In this document: piece after piece, positions 8,209 through 16,029 of the stretch
Layout: every line of letters starts with the position of its first letter
Numbering within the stretch: the stretch's first letter is position 1
Source of the DNA: Chitinophagales bacterium
GTDB taxonomy: Bacteria; Bacteroidota; Bacteroidia; Chitinophagales; Saprospiraceae
NCBI GenBank assembly: GCA_013298955.1
Contig: JAAFJT010000045.1
Location: 1-38,158, forward strand
Length of the DNA stretch: 38,158 nt
Direction: 5' to 3'
Made by a program: the position numbers and the translations under genes
Notes under the pieces: model-generated
Seen by the model: the letters and a program-made list of their open reading frames with translations, nothing else
Told to the model about the DNA's origin: nothing
Databases searched by the model: none

Positions 8209-8340
8209 TACAATTGGAACACGGATGACACAGATTGGGCAGATTTACGCAGATTTTTTTATTTTATATGCAGTAATTTGAATGAAAATGAAAAATCCGC
8301 GAAAATCTGCCCAATCCGTGTCATCCGCGTTCCAATTGTA
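8209..8340. repeat. 132-bp inverted repeat, CGGATT family
   Basis: Third full member of the family at 2401 and 3546. It begins TACAATTGGAACACGGATGA, 8 nt after the transporter stop, and ends with the inverse 26 nt before coaD. The internal words (CAGATTGGGCAGATT) differ from the other copies while the outer 18 bp are constant. The two arms mostly pair, with some mismatches. It probably insulates coaD from upstream transcription. Confidence 0.85.
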
Positions 8341-8366
8341 CCCAATAAATATTATTAATTTTAAAT

Positions 8367-8834
8367 ATGACAAAAAAAATTTGTATATTTCCGGGTTCAT
8401 TCGACCCGATTACGACAGGGCATGTCGATTTAGTCAAGCGCGCTTTGCCCTTGTTTGATAAAATCATTGTTGCGGTTGGTATCAATACGCAAAAAAAATA
8501 CCTTTTCCCCATCGAACAGCGCATGGATTGGTTAAAAAAGGTATTTGCAGAAGACAAAAAAGTGCAAATTGACCAATATGAAGGATTAACAGCTCATTAT
8601 TGTCAGAAAGTAGGGGCGCATTATATTTTGCGGGGCTGTCGGCATGCGGCGGATTTTGATTACGAAAAAACCATTTCGCAATTAAATCACATTGTGGGCG
8701 GCGGTTTGGAGACGCTTGTGTTGATTGCGCAACCACAATATTCGCATATCAGTTCAACAATCGTGCGGGAAATTATTAAAGGAGGCGGCGATGCATCGCC
8801 TTTTATTCCAGCAATGGTTAAAATTAAACAATGA
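8367..8834 (+). CDS. coaD: Phosphopantetheine adenylyltransferase
   Basis: The 155-aa enzyme transfers AMP from ATP to 4'-phosphopantetheine to give dephospho-CoA, the penultimate step of coenzyme A synthesis in the cytoplasm. It shows the nucleotidyltransferase motif FPGSFDPITTGHVDLVKRA (the T/HxGH-type ATP site) near the N-terminus, LRGCRHAADFDYE for substrate binding and ISSTIVREI near the C-terminus. The length is normal for bacterial CoaD. Its stop overlaps the start of rlmH by 4 nt (ATGA), indicating translational coupling. The start follows the upstream inverted repeat by 26 nt. Confidence 0.97.
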   Translation: MTKKICIFPGSFDPITTGHVDLVKRALPLFDKIIVAVGINTQKKYLFPIEQRMDWLKKVFAEDKKVQIDQYEGLTAHYCQKVGAHYILRGCRHAADFDYEKTISQLNHIVGGGLETLVLIAQPQYSHISSTIVREIIKGGGDASPFIPAMVKIKQ

Positions 8835-9298
8835 AAATAGAATTTCGGGCTGTTGGCAAAACGAATGAGGCGTATTTGAAAGAGGGTATTGCCATCTATG
8901 AGAAAAGATTAAAACATTATATTGTTTTTGAATCCTTTATCATTCCAGATATTAAAAAAAAATTAGCTCCCGAACTGCTGAAACAAGCAGAAGGTGAAGC
9001 CATTCTCGCGCTTTTGGAACGCGAAGATTACCTTGTTTTATTGGATGAAAACGGTAAAAATGATACATCGGTCGAGTTTTCTGAATTTATTGCTCGACTC
9101 ATGAACAATGGTACGAAAAAAGTCGTTTTTCAAGTTGGTGGCGCATTCGGATTTTCCACGCCCGTCTATGAACGCGCTCAAGCAAAATTGGCTTTATCCA
9201 AAATGACTTTTTCACATCAAATGGTTCGATTATTTTTTGTGGAACAATTATATCGCGCATTCAGCATTTTACGCAATGAAAAGTATCATAATGAATAA
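8831..9298 (+). CDS. rlmH: 23S rRNA (pseudouridine-1915-N3)-methyltransferase
   Basis: A 155-aa SPOUT-class methyltransferase that uses S-adenosylmethionine to methylate pseudouridine 1915 in helix 69 of 23S rRNA. The diagnostic elements are present: LLDENGK, the knot segment VVFQVGGAFGF and the C-terminal HQMVRLFFVEQLYRAFSILR followed by NEKYHNE. The length matches the family. It starts inside the coaD stop (ATGA), so the two are co-translated. A perfect 56-bp palindrome follows the stop by 1 nt. Confidence 0.97.
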   Translation: MKIEFRAVGKTNEAYLKEGIAIYEKRLKHYIVFESFIIPDIKKKLAPELLKQAEGEAILALLEREDYLVLLDENGKNDTSVEFSEFIARLMNNGTKKVVFQVGGAFGFSTPVYERAQAKLALSKMTFSHQMVRLFFVEQLYRAFSILRNEKYHNE

Positions 9299-9299
9299 T

Positions 9300-9355
9300 T
9301 TTATCGATACAATACAGATAATTTATCGATAAATTATCTGTATTGTATCGATAAA
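9300..9355. repeat. Perfect 56-bp palindrome after rlmH
   Basis: Two 28-bp arms, exact reverse complements with no spacer. The word TATCGATA occurs at both ends and ATCGAT sits at the centre. I see no copy elsewhere in the window. It starts 1-2 nt after the rlmH stop codon. It is AT-rich, so the hairpin is long rather than GC-strong. Confidence 0.9.
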
Positions 9356-9394
9356 TAGCATTTAAAATAACAATCTATTCAAAAATAAAAAAAT

Positions 9395-10033
9395 ATGGAG
9401 TCACTGTCACTCACTGCCATTATCGTTATCGTCACTTGTTTGATTTCGTATCAAGCGTTTAATGACCCTGCATCTCAAGAAAAATTGTTGCATCATCCGT
9501 ATTCTGAAAAACGAAATAAGGAATATTACCGCATGATTACTTCTGGATTTATTCATTCCAATTTCATGCATTTATTTTTAAATATGTTTGTTTTATGGCA
9601 ATTTGGTGGAGCTATTGAGCAATTGTATATAGGTATTTTTGGAGACATTTTTGGAAGAATAGCTTATTTATTGTTATATCTAAGTACTTTATTAGTAACC
9701 GATTATCTCACCTATCGCAAATACAAAGATGATTATCAATACACAAGTTTGGGTGCATCGGCAGCAGTATCAGCAATGACTTTTATTTCCATTTTAATCA
9801 ATCCTTGGGGTTGGATAGTGGTCATGGTGATTCCAATGCCATTTATTGTAATGGGTGTATTGTATTTGGGTTACACGTATTATCAATCCAAACAAAATCC
9901 TTTGGGCGGCGGGATTGACCATCTTTCCCATTTAATTGGCTCTTTATATGGGATTGCGTTTACAGTTGCCTTGAAACCAGAGATTTTGATTCATTTTTTG
10001 GGTAAATTGATGGAAGGTCCTCATGCGTTTTAA
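9395..10033 (+). CDS. Rhomboid-family intramembrane serine protease
   Basis: A 212-aa inner-membrane protein of the rhomboid family, which cleaves transmembrane helices. HSNFMHLFLNMFVLWQFG gives the conserved L1-loop/TM2 region. The catalytic dyad appears as S122 in SLGASAAVSA (GxS motif) and H179 in DHLSHLIGSLYG. About six helices are present. The dyad is intact, so it is probably active; its substrates are unknown. It lies 34 nt upstream of the gene at 10068 with no palindrome between, so the two may be co-transcribed. Confidence 0.9.
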   Translation: MESLSLTAIIVIVTCLISYQAFNDPASQEKLLHHPYSEKRNKEYYRMITSGFIHSNFMHLFLNMFVLWQFGGAIEQLYIGIFGDIFGRIAYLLLYLSTLLVTDYLTYRKYKDDYQYTSLGASAAVSAMTFISILINPWGWIVVMVIPMPFIVMGVLYLGYTYYQSKQNPLGGGIDHLSHLIGSLYGIAFTVALKPEILIHFLGKLMEGPHAF

Positions 10034-10067
10034 ATAAGTATTTTTCTAATTTCTAATTGAAATTAAA

Positions 10068-10742
10068 ATGGCAAAAAAAATAAATCCAAATGCAGCAGTT
10101 CCTACAACAAAAGCATGGAGAGAAGGAGAATTAATACCAACTTTTCATTTGAAACGAGTTACAACACATCAAATACCATTAATGAAAGAATGGTTGAATG
10201 TGCAAATACCCAATTTAGATGTTGTGGAGCAAGCTATTTTTGATAAAATTTTATGGCGAGCATTGAGTCATATTGAAGGGTGGAATGAAGAAGAGTTAAA
10301 AATGAAATTTATCTCTCCAGTTTTAGATTTGGGGCAGATGATTGACGACCCTCAAGTCATTGGCTATTTTGATAAAACCATTTCTACCATTGTCGAAAAC
10401 ATAAAATTGACCGTCAAATCCGATTTTATGCTGGCAAAAGGCGTTTTAGATATTTTCGATACGCCCTATTTTCATTTTCAAGAATACAAACCGAATAAAA
10501 ATCCAACAGGCGATTCAATGGGACAACTGATTGAAGCGTTTTTAATCGCACAAGTGAAAAATAATAATGGAAAACCACTTTATGGTGTTGAAGTTGTCGG
10601 GAAACAATGGGTTTTTGTAGTGATGGAAGCCAAAACCTATTGTTTATCAAAACCCTATATTTGCACGGATAAAAATGATTTATTACATATTATTGCCATT
10701 TTACGCAAATTTAAGGAGATTTTATACGAAAGGTTATTTTAG
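10068..10742 (+). CDS. Unknown protein, possible PD-(D/E)xK nuclease-like fold
   Basis: A 224-aa soluble protein that I do not recognise with certainty. The C-terminal half has the order KSDFMLAKGVLDIF ... FHFQEYKPNK ... MGQLIEAFLIAQ ... WVFVVMEAKTYCLS. The acidic residue followed by a hydrophobic strand ending QEYK resembles the D...ExK core of PD-(D/E)xK nucleases, and related short proteins are frequent in Bacteroidota and cyanobacteria. This is an inference from motif layout only. No toxin-antitoxin partner or mobile element adjoins it. It lies 34 nt downstream of the rhomboid gene, perhaps in the same transcript, and two hairpins follow. Confidence 0.7.
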   Translation: MAKKINPNAAVPTTKAWREGELIPTFHLKRVTTHQIPLMKEWLNVQIPNLDVVEQAIFDKILWRALSHIEGWNEEELKMKFISPVLDLGQMIDDPQVIGYFDKTISTIVENIKLTVKSDFMLAKGVLDIFDTPYFHFQEYKPNKNPTGDSMGQLIEAFLIAQVKNNNGKPLYGVEVVGKQWVFVVMEAKTYCLSKPYICTDKNDLLHIIAILRKFKEILYERLF

Positions 10743-10774
10743 TTTTTAGGATACCTCTCTATTTACGCGAAAAA

Positions 10775-10800
10775 CCTCTTTGACTTGGAAGACAAAGAGG
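10775..10800. terminator. Hairpin after the gene at 10068
   Basis: An 8-bp stem CCTCTTTG/CAAAGAGG with a 10-nt loop, 32 nt after the stop. There is no T-run on the plus strand directly after it, so it is a weak terminator at best. Confidence 0.45.
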
Positions 10801-10850
10801 CATTTGAAAAAGATAAATGTATGTTCTATACTTAGAAACACCTTTTTGGG

Positions 10851-10875
10851 GAGCATTTTGAGATTCAAAATGCTC
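10851..10875. terminator. Bidirectional terminator between convergent genes
   Basis: An 11-bp perfect stem GAGCATTTTGA/TCAAAATGCTC with a 3-nt loop, followed by TTTCTT on the plus strand and by CCCCAAAAAGG on the minus strand. It lies 9 nt from the end of the minus-strand gene at 10884. Confidence 0.65.
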
Positions 10876-10883
10876 TTTCTTAT

Positions 10884-11957
10884 TTATTGAACGACTAATT
10901 TTTGCATTTTACCGTCCAATTTTACAAAGTACATGCCTTTTGCCAAATCCGATAAAATAACATGATCCGTTTCAAAACCATATTGAAGCAACTTCCCAGA
11001 TATATCAAAAATACCATACGACGCAACAGAACGCCCAAAAAATAACGTACCATTCGTTATTGGATTCGGATAAATCGGCGCAAATTGTGCTTTTTCAACC
11101 TCGCTCGCATCCGTACAAAGGTTGTATAAAATTGGATTATTCCTAAAATTGCCCCCAATTAACGCAGGGGAACCTGCCACTGGACGAAAATTCGGGGTCA
11201 CAGAACTTGCTAAGGGCTCCACTAAAACCGTTCCAGCCGTGAACGCAACAGGGTCAATATTGTTTGCCAAATCGCCTGTTTGACGCACCCAACTCGTTAT
11301 GGCAGTCAATTTATCATTACAACCTGCCGCCCGCGCAACTTCTGCCAATCCATTTGCGGTTGTATCGCCTGCGGTTGTGTAAGCCGCAGAAGTATTGAGA
11401 ATCAAGTTGTTAGCAAAAGAAACTTGTTTGGTTTGCAGGTCAACCGCACTATTTGGAGTCAATAACGCCAATGCTGCGGGATGATTCGTATTGCGCACCG
11501 AACTATCGCCGTCAATCATTACAAAATTGCGATAACCCATGAAAATACTGTTCACAATCCGCAAACTTGAATTCCGACGAATCCGCGCTCCCCGTCTGAA
11601 AGCCGCTTTGACCGTTGAACTGGCATTTGCATACGTCGAACCAACGGGAATCGCGCCAATCATCGTATAATTTGAAAAAATGGCACTCGTATAAGGTTTC
11701 ACTGACGCAGTACCTGTTGCTTCATTGTCACTTTCAAAACCTTCGGACGTAGATGCGCCCGATGCAGCATTATAGGTCAAATCGTAATAACTGGAATCCC
11801 GAACGCCAATACCAAATTGATTCAAACCATTGAAACCATTATCCGTATCAAAATCGTCATCAGTGGTTTTCCACGAAATTAAATGTGTCGAATTGACCGT
11901 TCCACCAAACCATTCAAAAGAATCATCGCCCGAAAAAGACACTTGAACATGATTCAA
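10884..11957 (-). CDS. Type IX secreted protein, C-terminal part
   Basis: This is the downstream portion of one gene whose upstream portion is at 11923-12828. The frame changes inside an exact 127-bp duplication. If one copy is removed, the reading frame runs uninterrupted from 12828 to 10884 and gives about 605 aa. This part holds parallel beta-helix-like repeats (DSFEWFGGTVN, DDDFDTDNG, RDSSYYDL) and ends with a type A sorting domain: YPNPITNGTLFF ... GIFDISGKLL ... GMYFVKLDGKMQKLVVQ, the signal for export through the outer-membrane T9SS and surface attachment. The apparent start at 11957 is internal, not a true start. Confidence 0.8.
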   Translation of the reverse strand: MNHVQVSFSGDDSFEWFGGTVNSTHLISWKTTDDDFDTDNGFNGLNQFGIGVRDSSYYDLTYNAASGASTSEGFESDNEATGTASVKPYTSAIFSNYTMIGAIPVGSTYANASSTVKAAFRRGARIRRNSSLRIVNSIFMGYRNFVMIDGDSSVRNTNHPAALALLTPNSAVDLQTKQVSFANNLILNTSAAYTTAGDTTANGLAEVARAAGCNDKLTAITSWVRQTGDLANNIDPVAFTAGTVLVEPLASSVTPNFRPVAGSPALIGGNFRNNPILYNLCTDASEVEKAQFAPIYPNPITNGTLFFGRSVASYGIFDISGKLLQYGFETDHVILSDLAKGMYFVKLDGKMQKLVVQ

Positions 11958-12086
11958 TTAAACCATTATCCGTATCAAAATCGTCATCAGTGGTTTTCCA
12001 CGAAATTAAATGTGTCGAATTGACCGTTCCACCAAACCATTCAAAAGAATCATCGCCCGAAAAAGACACTTGAACATGATTCAATT
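11833..12086. repeat. Exact 127-bp tandem duplication breaking a gene
   Basis: 11833-11959 and 11960-12086 are identical, with mismatches immediately outside both ends. 127 is not a multiple of three, so it shifts the frame of the type IX secreted protein and truncates the N-terminal part. Removing one copy restores a single 605-aa frame. The identical period at 5061 and 23617 points to an assembly artefact. Confidence 0.95.
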
Positions 12087-12828
12087 CGGTACCAACGCCT
12101 ACTGCACCCAATGTTAAACCATTAATTTCTTTATTGGGTTCAAAGGCTAAACCACCAAATTCAAGTCGTAAGTAACGAATTATTCCAGAATTATCATTGG
12201 GGTCGGTTCCACCAAAACGCGCTAAGGTTGCGTCAAAAGTTACATTATTGAAACCTTCCATTTGTACATTGTTGTTATCCGCACCGTTCAGCAAATTGTG
12301 TGGTGCTTTACCCGCAATCACCAAACCGCCCCAATCGCCCCTATCTCGCGTCGCAACCGATTTTGCAGAAGTGATGACAACAGGATTTGTAGCCGTACCT
12401 GTAATTTCAATCTTGCCACCGCGTTCCACAACAATACTTGCATAGTTTTTAGGCGTAACGGTCGCATCCGCAATTGCCCGAATCACCGTTCCCGCAGGAA
12501 TGACCAATTTCCCGCCCGAACGAACGATGACAAATCCTTTTAATAAATAGGTTTTGGTCGCATCTAAGGTCAATGTGCCTGAAATATCTTTTTCACCCAC
12601 GATTGGCAAATTGCTTAACATTCCATTCAAGGTTGTGGTATCATTTGGTTCCGCATAAGCGGTATTTTTGGGGTTAAAATTCGTCCAACCTGTTGTCCAA
12701 TCGTCCGCCGCCGTTGCTGATAATGCGCCTACATAACTCGTGGTTTTAAGCTTTGTAACACAATTTGTTTGAGCCGACATCGGTGCAATGAAAGAAAACG
12801 CACAAAAAAGGTGTAAAAAATTTTTCAT
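11923..12828 (-). CDS. Type IX secreted protein, N-terminal part
   Basis: The upstream portion of the gene continuing at 10884. MKNFLHLFCAFSFIAPMSAQ is a clear signal peptide, which sets the start at 12828 rather than the open frame's 12894. The mature region has the beta-helix-like pattern LTLDATKTYLLKGFVIVRSG, then AGTVIRA, ASIVVERGGKIEITGTATNP, then DWGGLVIAGKAP and GGTDPNDNSGIIRYLRLEF. I recognise this as a Bacteroidota surface protein of unknown function often encoded beside a TonB receptor. The last 14 residues (from LIESCSS) are out-of-frame translation caused by the duplication. It lies downstream of the receptor gene, separated by a hairpin. Confidence 0.8.
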   Translation of the reverse strand: MKNFLHLFCAFSFIAPMSAQTNCVTKLKTTSYVGALSATAADDWTTGWTNFNPKNTAYAEPNDTTTLNGMLSNLPIVGEKDISGTLTLDATKTYLLKGFVIVRSGGKLVIPAGTVIRAIADATVTPKNYASIVVERGGKIEITGTATNPVVITSAKSVATRDRGDWGGLVIAGKAPHNLLNGADNNNVQMEGFNNVTFDATLARFGGTDPNDNSGIIRYLRLEFGGLAFEPNKEINGLTLGAVGVGTELNHVQVSFSGDDSFEWFGGTVNSTHLISWKTTDDDFDTDNGLIESCSSVFFGR

Positions 12829-12886
12829 TTTAAAATTTATTGTTTGATAAATTAATTGAATGTAATTGGATGAATACTTTTTATTA

Positions 12887-12949
12887 TGGGACACGAATTT
12901 GACGAATTTTCACGAATCCGTATCACCATTCGTGAAAATTCGTGTCCCA
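12887..12949. repeat. 63-bp inverted repeat, CACGAATT type
   Basis: The arms begin TGGGACACGAA and pair across a small loop, with a 9-nt insertion (about 12898-12906) in the left arm that is itself a repeat of the ACGAATT word. The word periodicity resembles the CGGATT family, although the sequence differs. It lies just after the receptor stop at 12970 and about 60 nt upstream of the start at 12828. Confidence 0.75.
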
Positions 12950-12969
12950 AATCGTTGATAATCAGCGTT

Positions 12970-15699
12970 TTAAAAATTGTAAGTAAAATTTAATGCGCCG
13001 GTAAAACCATTGTTATATTTAAACATTAATCTATCGCTACTTACGTTATAGTTGCCATTCAAATCCGAATCTTGATAAAAAACCAAATCTTGATGTAACA
13101 AATCGCCTATCGTTAATTTCAAATTAAACTTTTTAAAATTCTTACCGACTTGGAAATCAATCACTGAACGCGGATTTTCATAAATGTCTTGACGCGTTGC
13201 GCCATATTTCGCATCAACTCCTACATACGCAATCCGACGACCCACGCGATTCATCACAAGGCTACCCGACCAACCATTTTCGGAATTATCATATTGCAAA
13301 CCAGCATTGATAATGTAAGGCGATTGACCTTGCAACGGGCGATTCAATTGCGCTTGTGTACCCGCATCGAAAGTCAAAACCGATTTCATCAAAGACAAAT
13401 TTGAAAAAATAGCAATATTTTTAAAACAATTGTTTGGATTAATAAAATCTAAACTTTTTCGCATTTCCAATTCGACACCATATATAGTAGCCGATTTTTC
13501 ATTGCGGAACGTGAAGGTCGTAAACGGTTGCGTCACATCAATACTCATTTCAATTGGGTTTTGAATCGTTTTGTAGAAACCGCCAACCGAAATAATTTGA
13601 TTTCCCGTTAAAAAATATTCCGCACGAGCGTCAAAATGATTCAATTCCGCGATTTGCAAACTATTATTGCCCCGAATTTCTGCATTTTTGTCGAAAACGA
13701 AGAATGCAAACGGTGCTAATTCCCGAAATTCAGGACGATTAACGGATTTGTAATACGCTGCCCGAAGGTTTATCTTTTCAGTCAAATAGTAAGTCGCATT
13801 CACAGAAGGCAACAATACACCTTTATTAATTGCCGCAATATTTTGAACGGTCGTCGGATTGCTCACGTTTAAATCCATTGTTTCGTAACGCAAACCGTAA
13901 ACTGCCCGCCATTTTTCACCATATTTTTGATCCGCCATCAAATAACCTGCATGCAACGTAGATTTGCCATCGTAATTATCCAAATCTTTGGAAGTCTTCT
14001 CAACCAAATATAATTTCGATGCACCGATATTATTGCTGCCCAAATCTTTTGCAGGGTCGTAAGTCAATTCGCCAATCACACCATTATAAACAAAACTCCG
14101 CGCCGCAAAATGCCGATTCCGAGATTGTAAGAAGTAACCCGCTTTAATATCAATTTTGGTCTTATCAAAATTTAAAGATTTGGTTCCTTCAACGTTGCCA
14201 CCCAAAATATTTTCGGTTAAATCAGACGTAAATCTGCCAGAACTTGATTTGAAAAAATCGCCCGCAGGTAACATATAGTATTCAAAATCAGGCGTTTTCG
14301 TATAACTAACAATTCTATAATCAGGCATTCTACGTCGGATGCTTGAGAAATTCAACGCGCCTATTACCGTAAAACCATTATCCAAAATCTGTTTTGCCGA
14401 AAGAATGCTATTGTATAAACGGTTGTATTGAATCATATTCGTCGTGCTTTGAACCGTCAACGCATCTGAAATATTACCAGTACCTGTTCGCTGAATCGTG
14501 CTATTATCGGTATTGATATTCAATAAGTTACGAAAATTCACTTGTGTTTTTCCCGCCATATAACTCACATTGAACAAGCCGCCACTACTAATATTTTGTT
14601 GGAAATGGTTATCTTGTAAAGCAGCCACTTGTCCAGAACCATCATACGTATTCAAACTATTTGTTCCAGCTTTGCGCGTATTTGCGTAGTTGAGCGCGAA
14701 CAAAACACCTAATTTTTGATTATCGGGCAGGCGAATCGGCAAACCTAATGAATAACCCAATCGCGTATTTGGCGTTGCATTCGAGGTCGTGCTCGACCAA
14801 TCATTGTTAAATTGTTGTGAAAGCGAAGCCAATTTATCTTTATTTCCAATCAATGCATCCGTTGGAATGTCCCGTTGCGCACTTACAAAGTTCAAATTTT
14901 CACCAGAATATATTTTAAATTGTGTAAACGGTTTAAAAGTCGTCAAAGAATGGTACTGAGTACCAATCGTTAATGATTGCGTTTTTTCTTCTGGAACGGC
15001 TTTAGTATTGATTTTGATGATACCGCCGCCAAAATCACCCACCAAATCAGGCGAACCCGACTTAATAATGGACAAATTATCAATCAAATTGGCAGGAACG
15101 ACATCAAATGCAAAGGCTTTTCTATCGGATTCCGTCGAAGGCAACAACGCGCCATCCAAATAACCCGCATTATAACGGTCGTTCATGCCGCGAATAATCG
15201 CAAATTTATTATCTTGAATTGAAGCACCCGTCACGCGCTTCAATACGTCGGAAGTCGTGCGGTCAGGTGTTTTTCTAATTTGGTCTGACGAAACACCATC
15301 GGATAATTGAGATGCTTTTCGGCGTTCAATCATCATCGCCACTGCCGTTGAACGCTCCACTTTTGCCGTAACGACGACTTCTGCAATCACATTTTTGGAT
15401 TCTGCTAAAACTTGATTCAAATAAGTCGTTTCATTTTCCTTAATCGTGACCTGAATTTTTGTAGTCTCATAAGAAATAAAACTAATAACAATTGTATAAG
15501 CTCCAGGTGCTAACGGAAGATTATAATTGCCATCCATATCTGTAATAGTGCCATTTGTCGTATTTTCAACGACGATTGCGGCTCCGAGTAATGCTTCTCC
15601 ATTTGCTTTATCAGTGATTTTTCCTGCGAGTTGACTTTGCGCAACGACGCTTAAAATCAATAAAAAACTAAAAATGGTTGTAAAAACGAACTGCTTCAT
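12970..15699 (-). CDS. TonB-dependent outer-membrane receptor
   Basis: A 909-aa energised outer-membrane transporter. In order: signal peptide (MKQFVFTTIFSFLLILSVVAQ), a carboxypeptidase-regulatory-like domain (about 23-105: LAGKITDKANGEALLGAAIV ... TDMDGNYNLPLAPGAYTI), a plug domain (about 125-235, with RVTGASIQDNKFAIIRGMNDRY and VGDFGGGIIKINTK), then the beta-barrel to the C-terminal aromatic strand GALNFTYNF. No SusD partner adjoins it, so it is not a classic polysaccharide locus. The type IX secreted protein downstream is likely its functional partner. The ligand is unknown. Confidence 0.95.
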   Translation of the reverse strand: MKQFVFTTIFSFLLILSVVAQSQLAGKITDKANGEALLGAAIVVENTTNGTITDMDGNYNLPLAPGAYTIVISFISYETTKIQVTIKENETTYLNQVLAESKNVIAEVVVTAKVERSTAVAMMIERRKASQLSDGVSSDQIRKTPDRTTSDVLKRVTGASIQDNKFAIIRGMNDRYNAGYLDGALLPSTESDRKAFAFDVVPANLIDNLSIIKSGSPDLVGDFGGGIIKINTKAVPEEKTQSLTIGTQYHSLTTFKPFTQFKIYSGENLNFVSAQRDIPTDALIGNKDKLASLSQQFNNDWSSTTSNATPNTRLGYSLGLPIRLPDNQKLGVLFALNYANTRKAGTNSLNTYDGSGQVAALQDNHFQQNISSGGLFNVSYMAGKTQVNFRNLLNINTDNSTIQRTGTGNISDALTVQSTTNMIQYNRLYNSILSAKQILDNGFTVIGALNFSSIRRRMPDYRIVSYTKTPDFEYYMLPAGDFFKSSSGRFTSDLTENILGGNVEGTKSLNFDKTKIDIKAGYFLQSRNRHFAARSFVYNGVIGELTYDPAKDLGSNNIGASKLYLVEKTSKDLDNYDGKSTLHAGYLMADQKYGEKWRAVYGLRYETMDLNVSNPTTVQNIAAINKGVLLPSVNATYYLTEKINLRAAYYKSVNRPEFRELAPFAFFVFDKNAEIRGNNSLQIAELNHFDARAEYFLTGNQIISVGGFYKTIQNPIEMSIDVTQPFTTFTFRNEKSATIYGVELEMRKSLDFINPNNCFKNIAIFSNLSLMKSVLTFDAGTQAQLNRPLQGQSPYIINAGLQYDNSENGWSGSLVMNRVGRRIAYVGVDAKYGATRQDIYENPRSVIDFQVGKNFKKFNLKLTIGDLLHQDLVFYQDSDLNGNYNVSSDRLMFKYNNGFTGALNFTYNF

Positions 15700-16029
15700 G
15701 CTGAATGAGTTTGATTAAATAATGGTGCAAAGTTCCGTTCCGAATGTTAACTGCACATTAAATCAGCATTAAGTAATTGTTAAGTTATGTTTAATCGTTT
15801 AAACCACGACTTTTCAAAAAAAATTAAGGAAGGCAAAGTATATAACCTAAGTTGCGCGGTAGGCGGCTTCGCTGCCCAGAAAGAGAGAGAGATAAGGGGC
15901 GTGTGTGTATTGTTTTTAAAATTTTGCTTCGCAAAATTTTAAAAACAATACACACACGCCCCTTAAAAAACTTTTTGCCGCCGTAGGCGGCTTCGCCGCG
16001 CAACTTGGGTTATTTTTAAAATAAGACGT
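15700..16029. other. Intergenic region: receptor promoter area and terminator
   Basis: The first 140 bp (15700-15841) should hold the receptor promoter. A GAACTTTG-like box on the minus strand near 15731-15738 differs from TAnnTTTG at its first base, so I do not call it. The remainder is the nested inverted repeat at 15842-16013. Confidence 0.5.
15842..16013. repeat. Nested ~172-bp inverted repeat with a perfect 34-bp-arm core
   Basis: The outer arms ATAACCTAAGTTGCGCGG (15842-15859) and their near-perfect inverse (15996-16013, one mismatch) enclose a core of two perfect 34-bp arms (15894-15927 and 15931-15964) around a TTC loop. Two smaller hairpins between them (around 15861-15875 and 15984-15998) also close on TTC (GGC-TTC-GCT, GGC-TTC-GCC). 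It lies between the receptor start and the ribonuclease Z remnant's stop at 16030, and is probably the terminator of that operon. Confidence 0.9.

Noticed and set aside
2401-8340. CGGATT-family inverted repeats as insertion sequences or MITEs with a transposase
   Set aside because: No transposase frame lies inside and no clear target-site duplication is visible. They are reported as repeats of unknown mobility.
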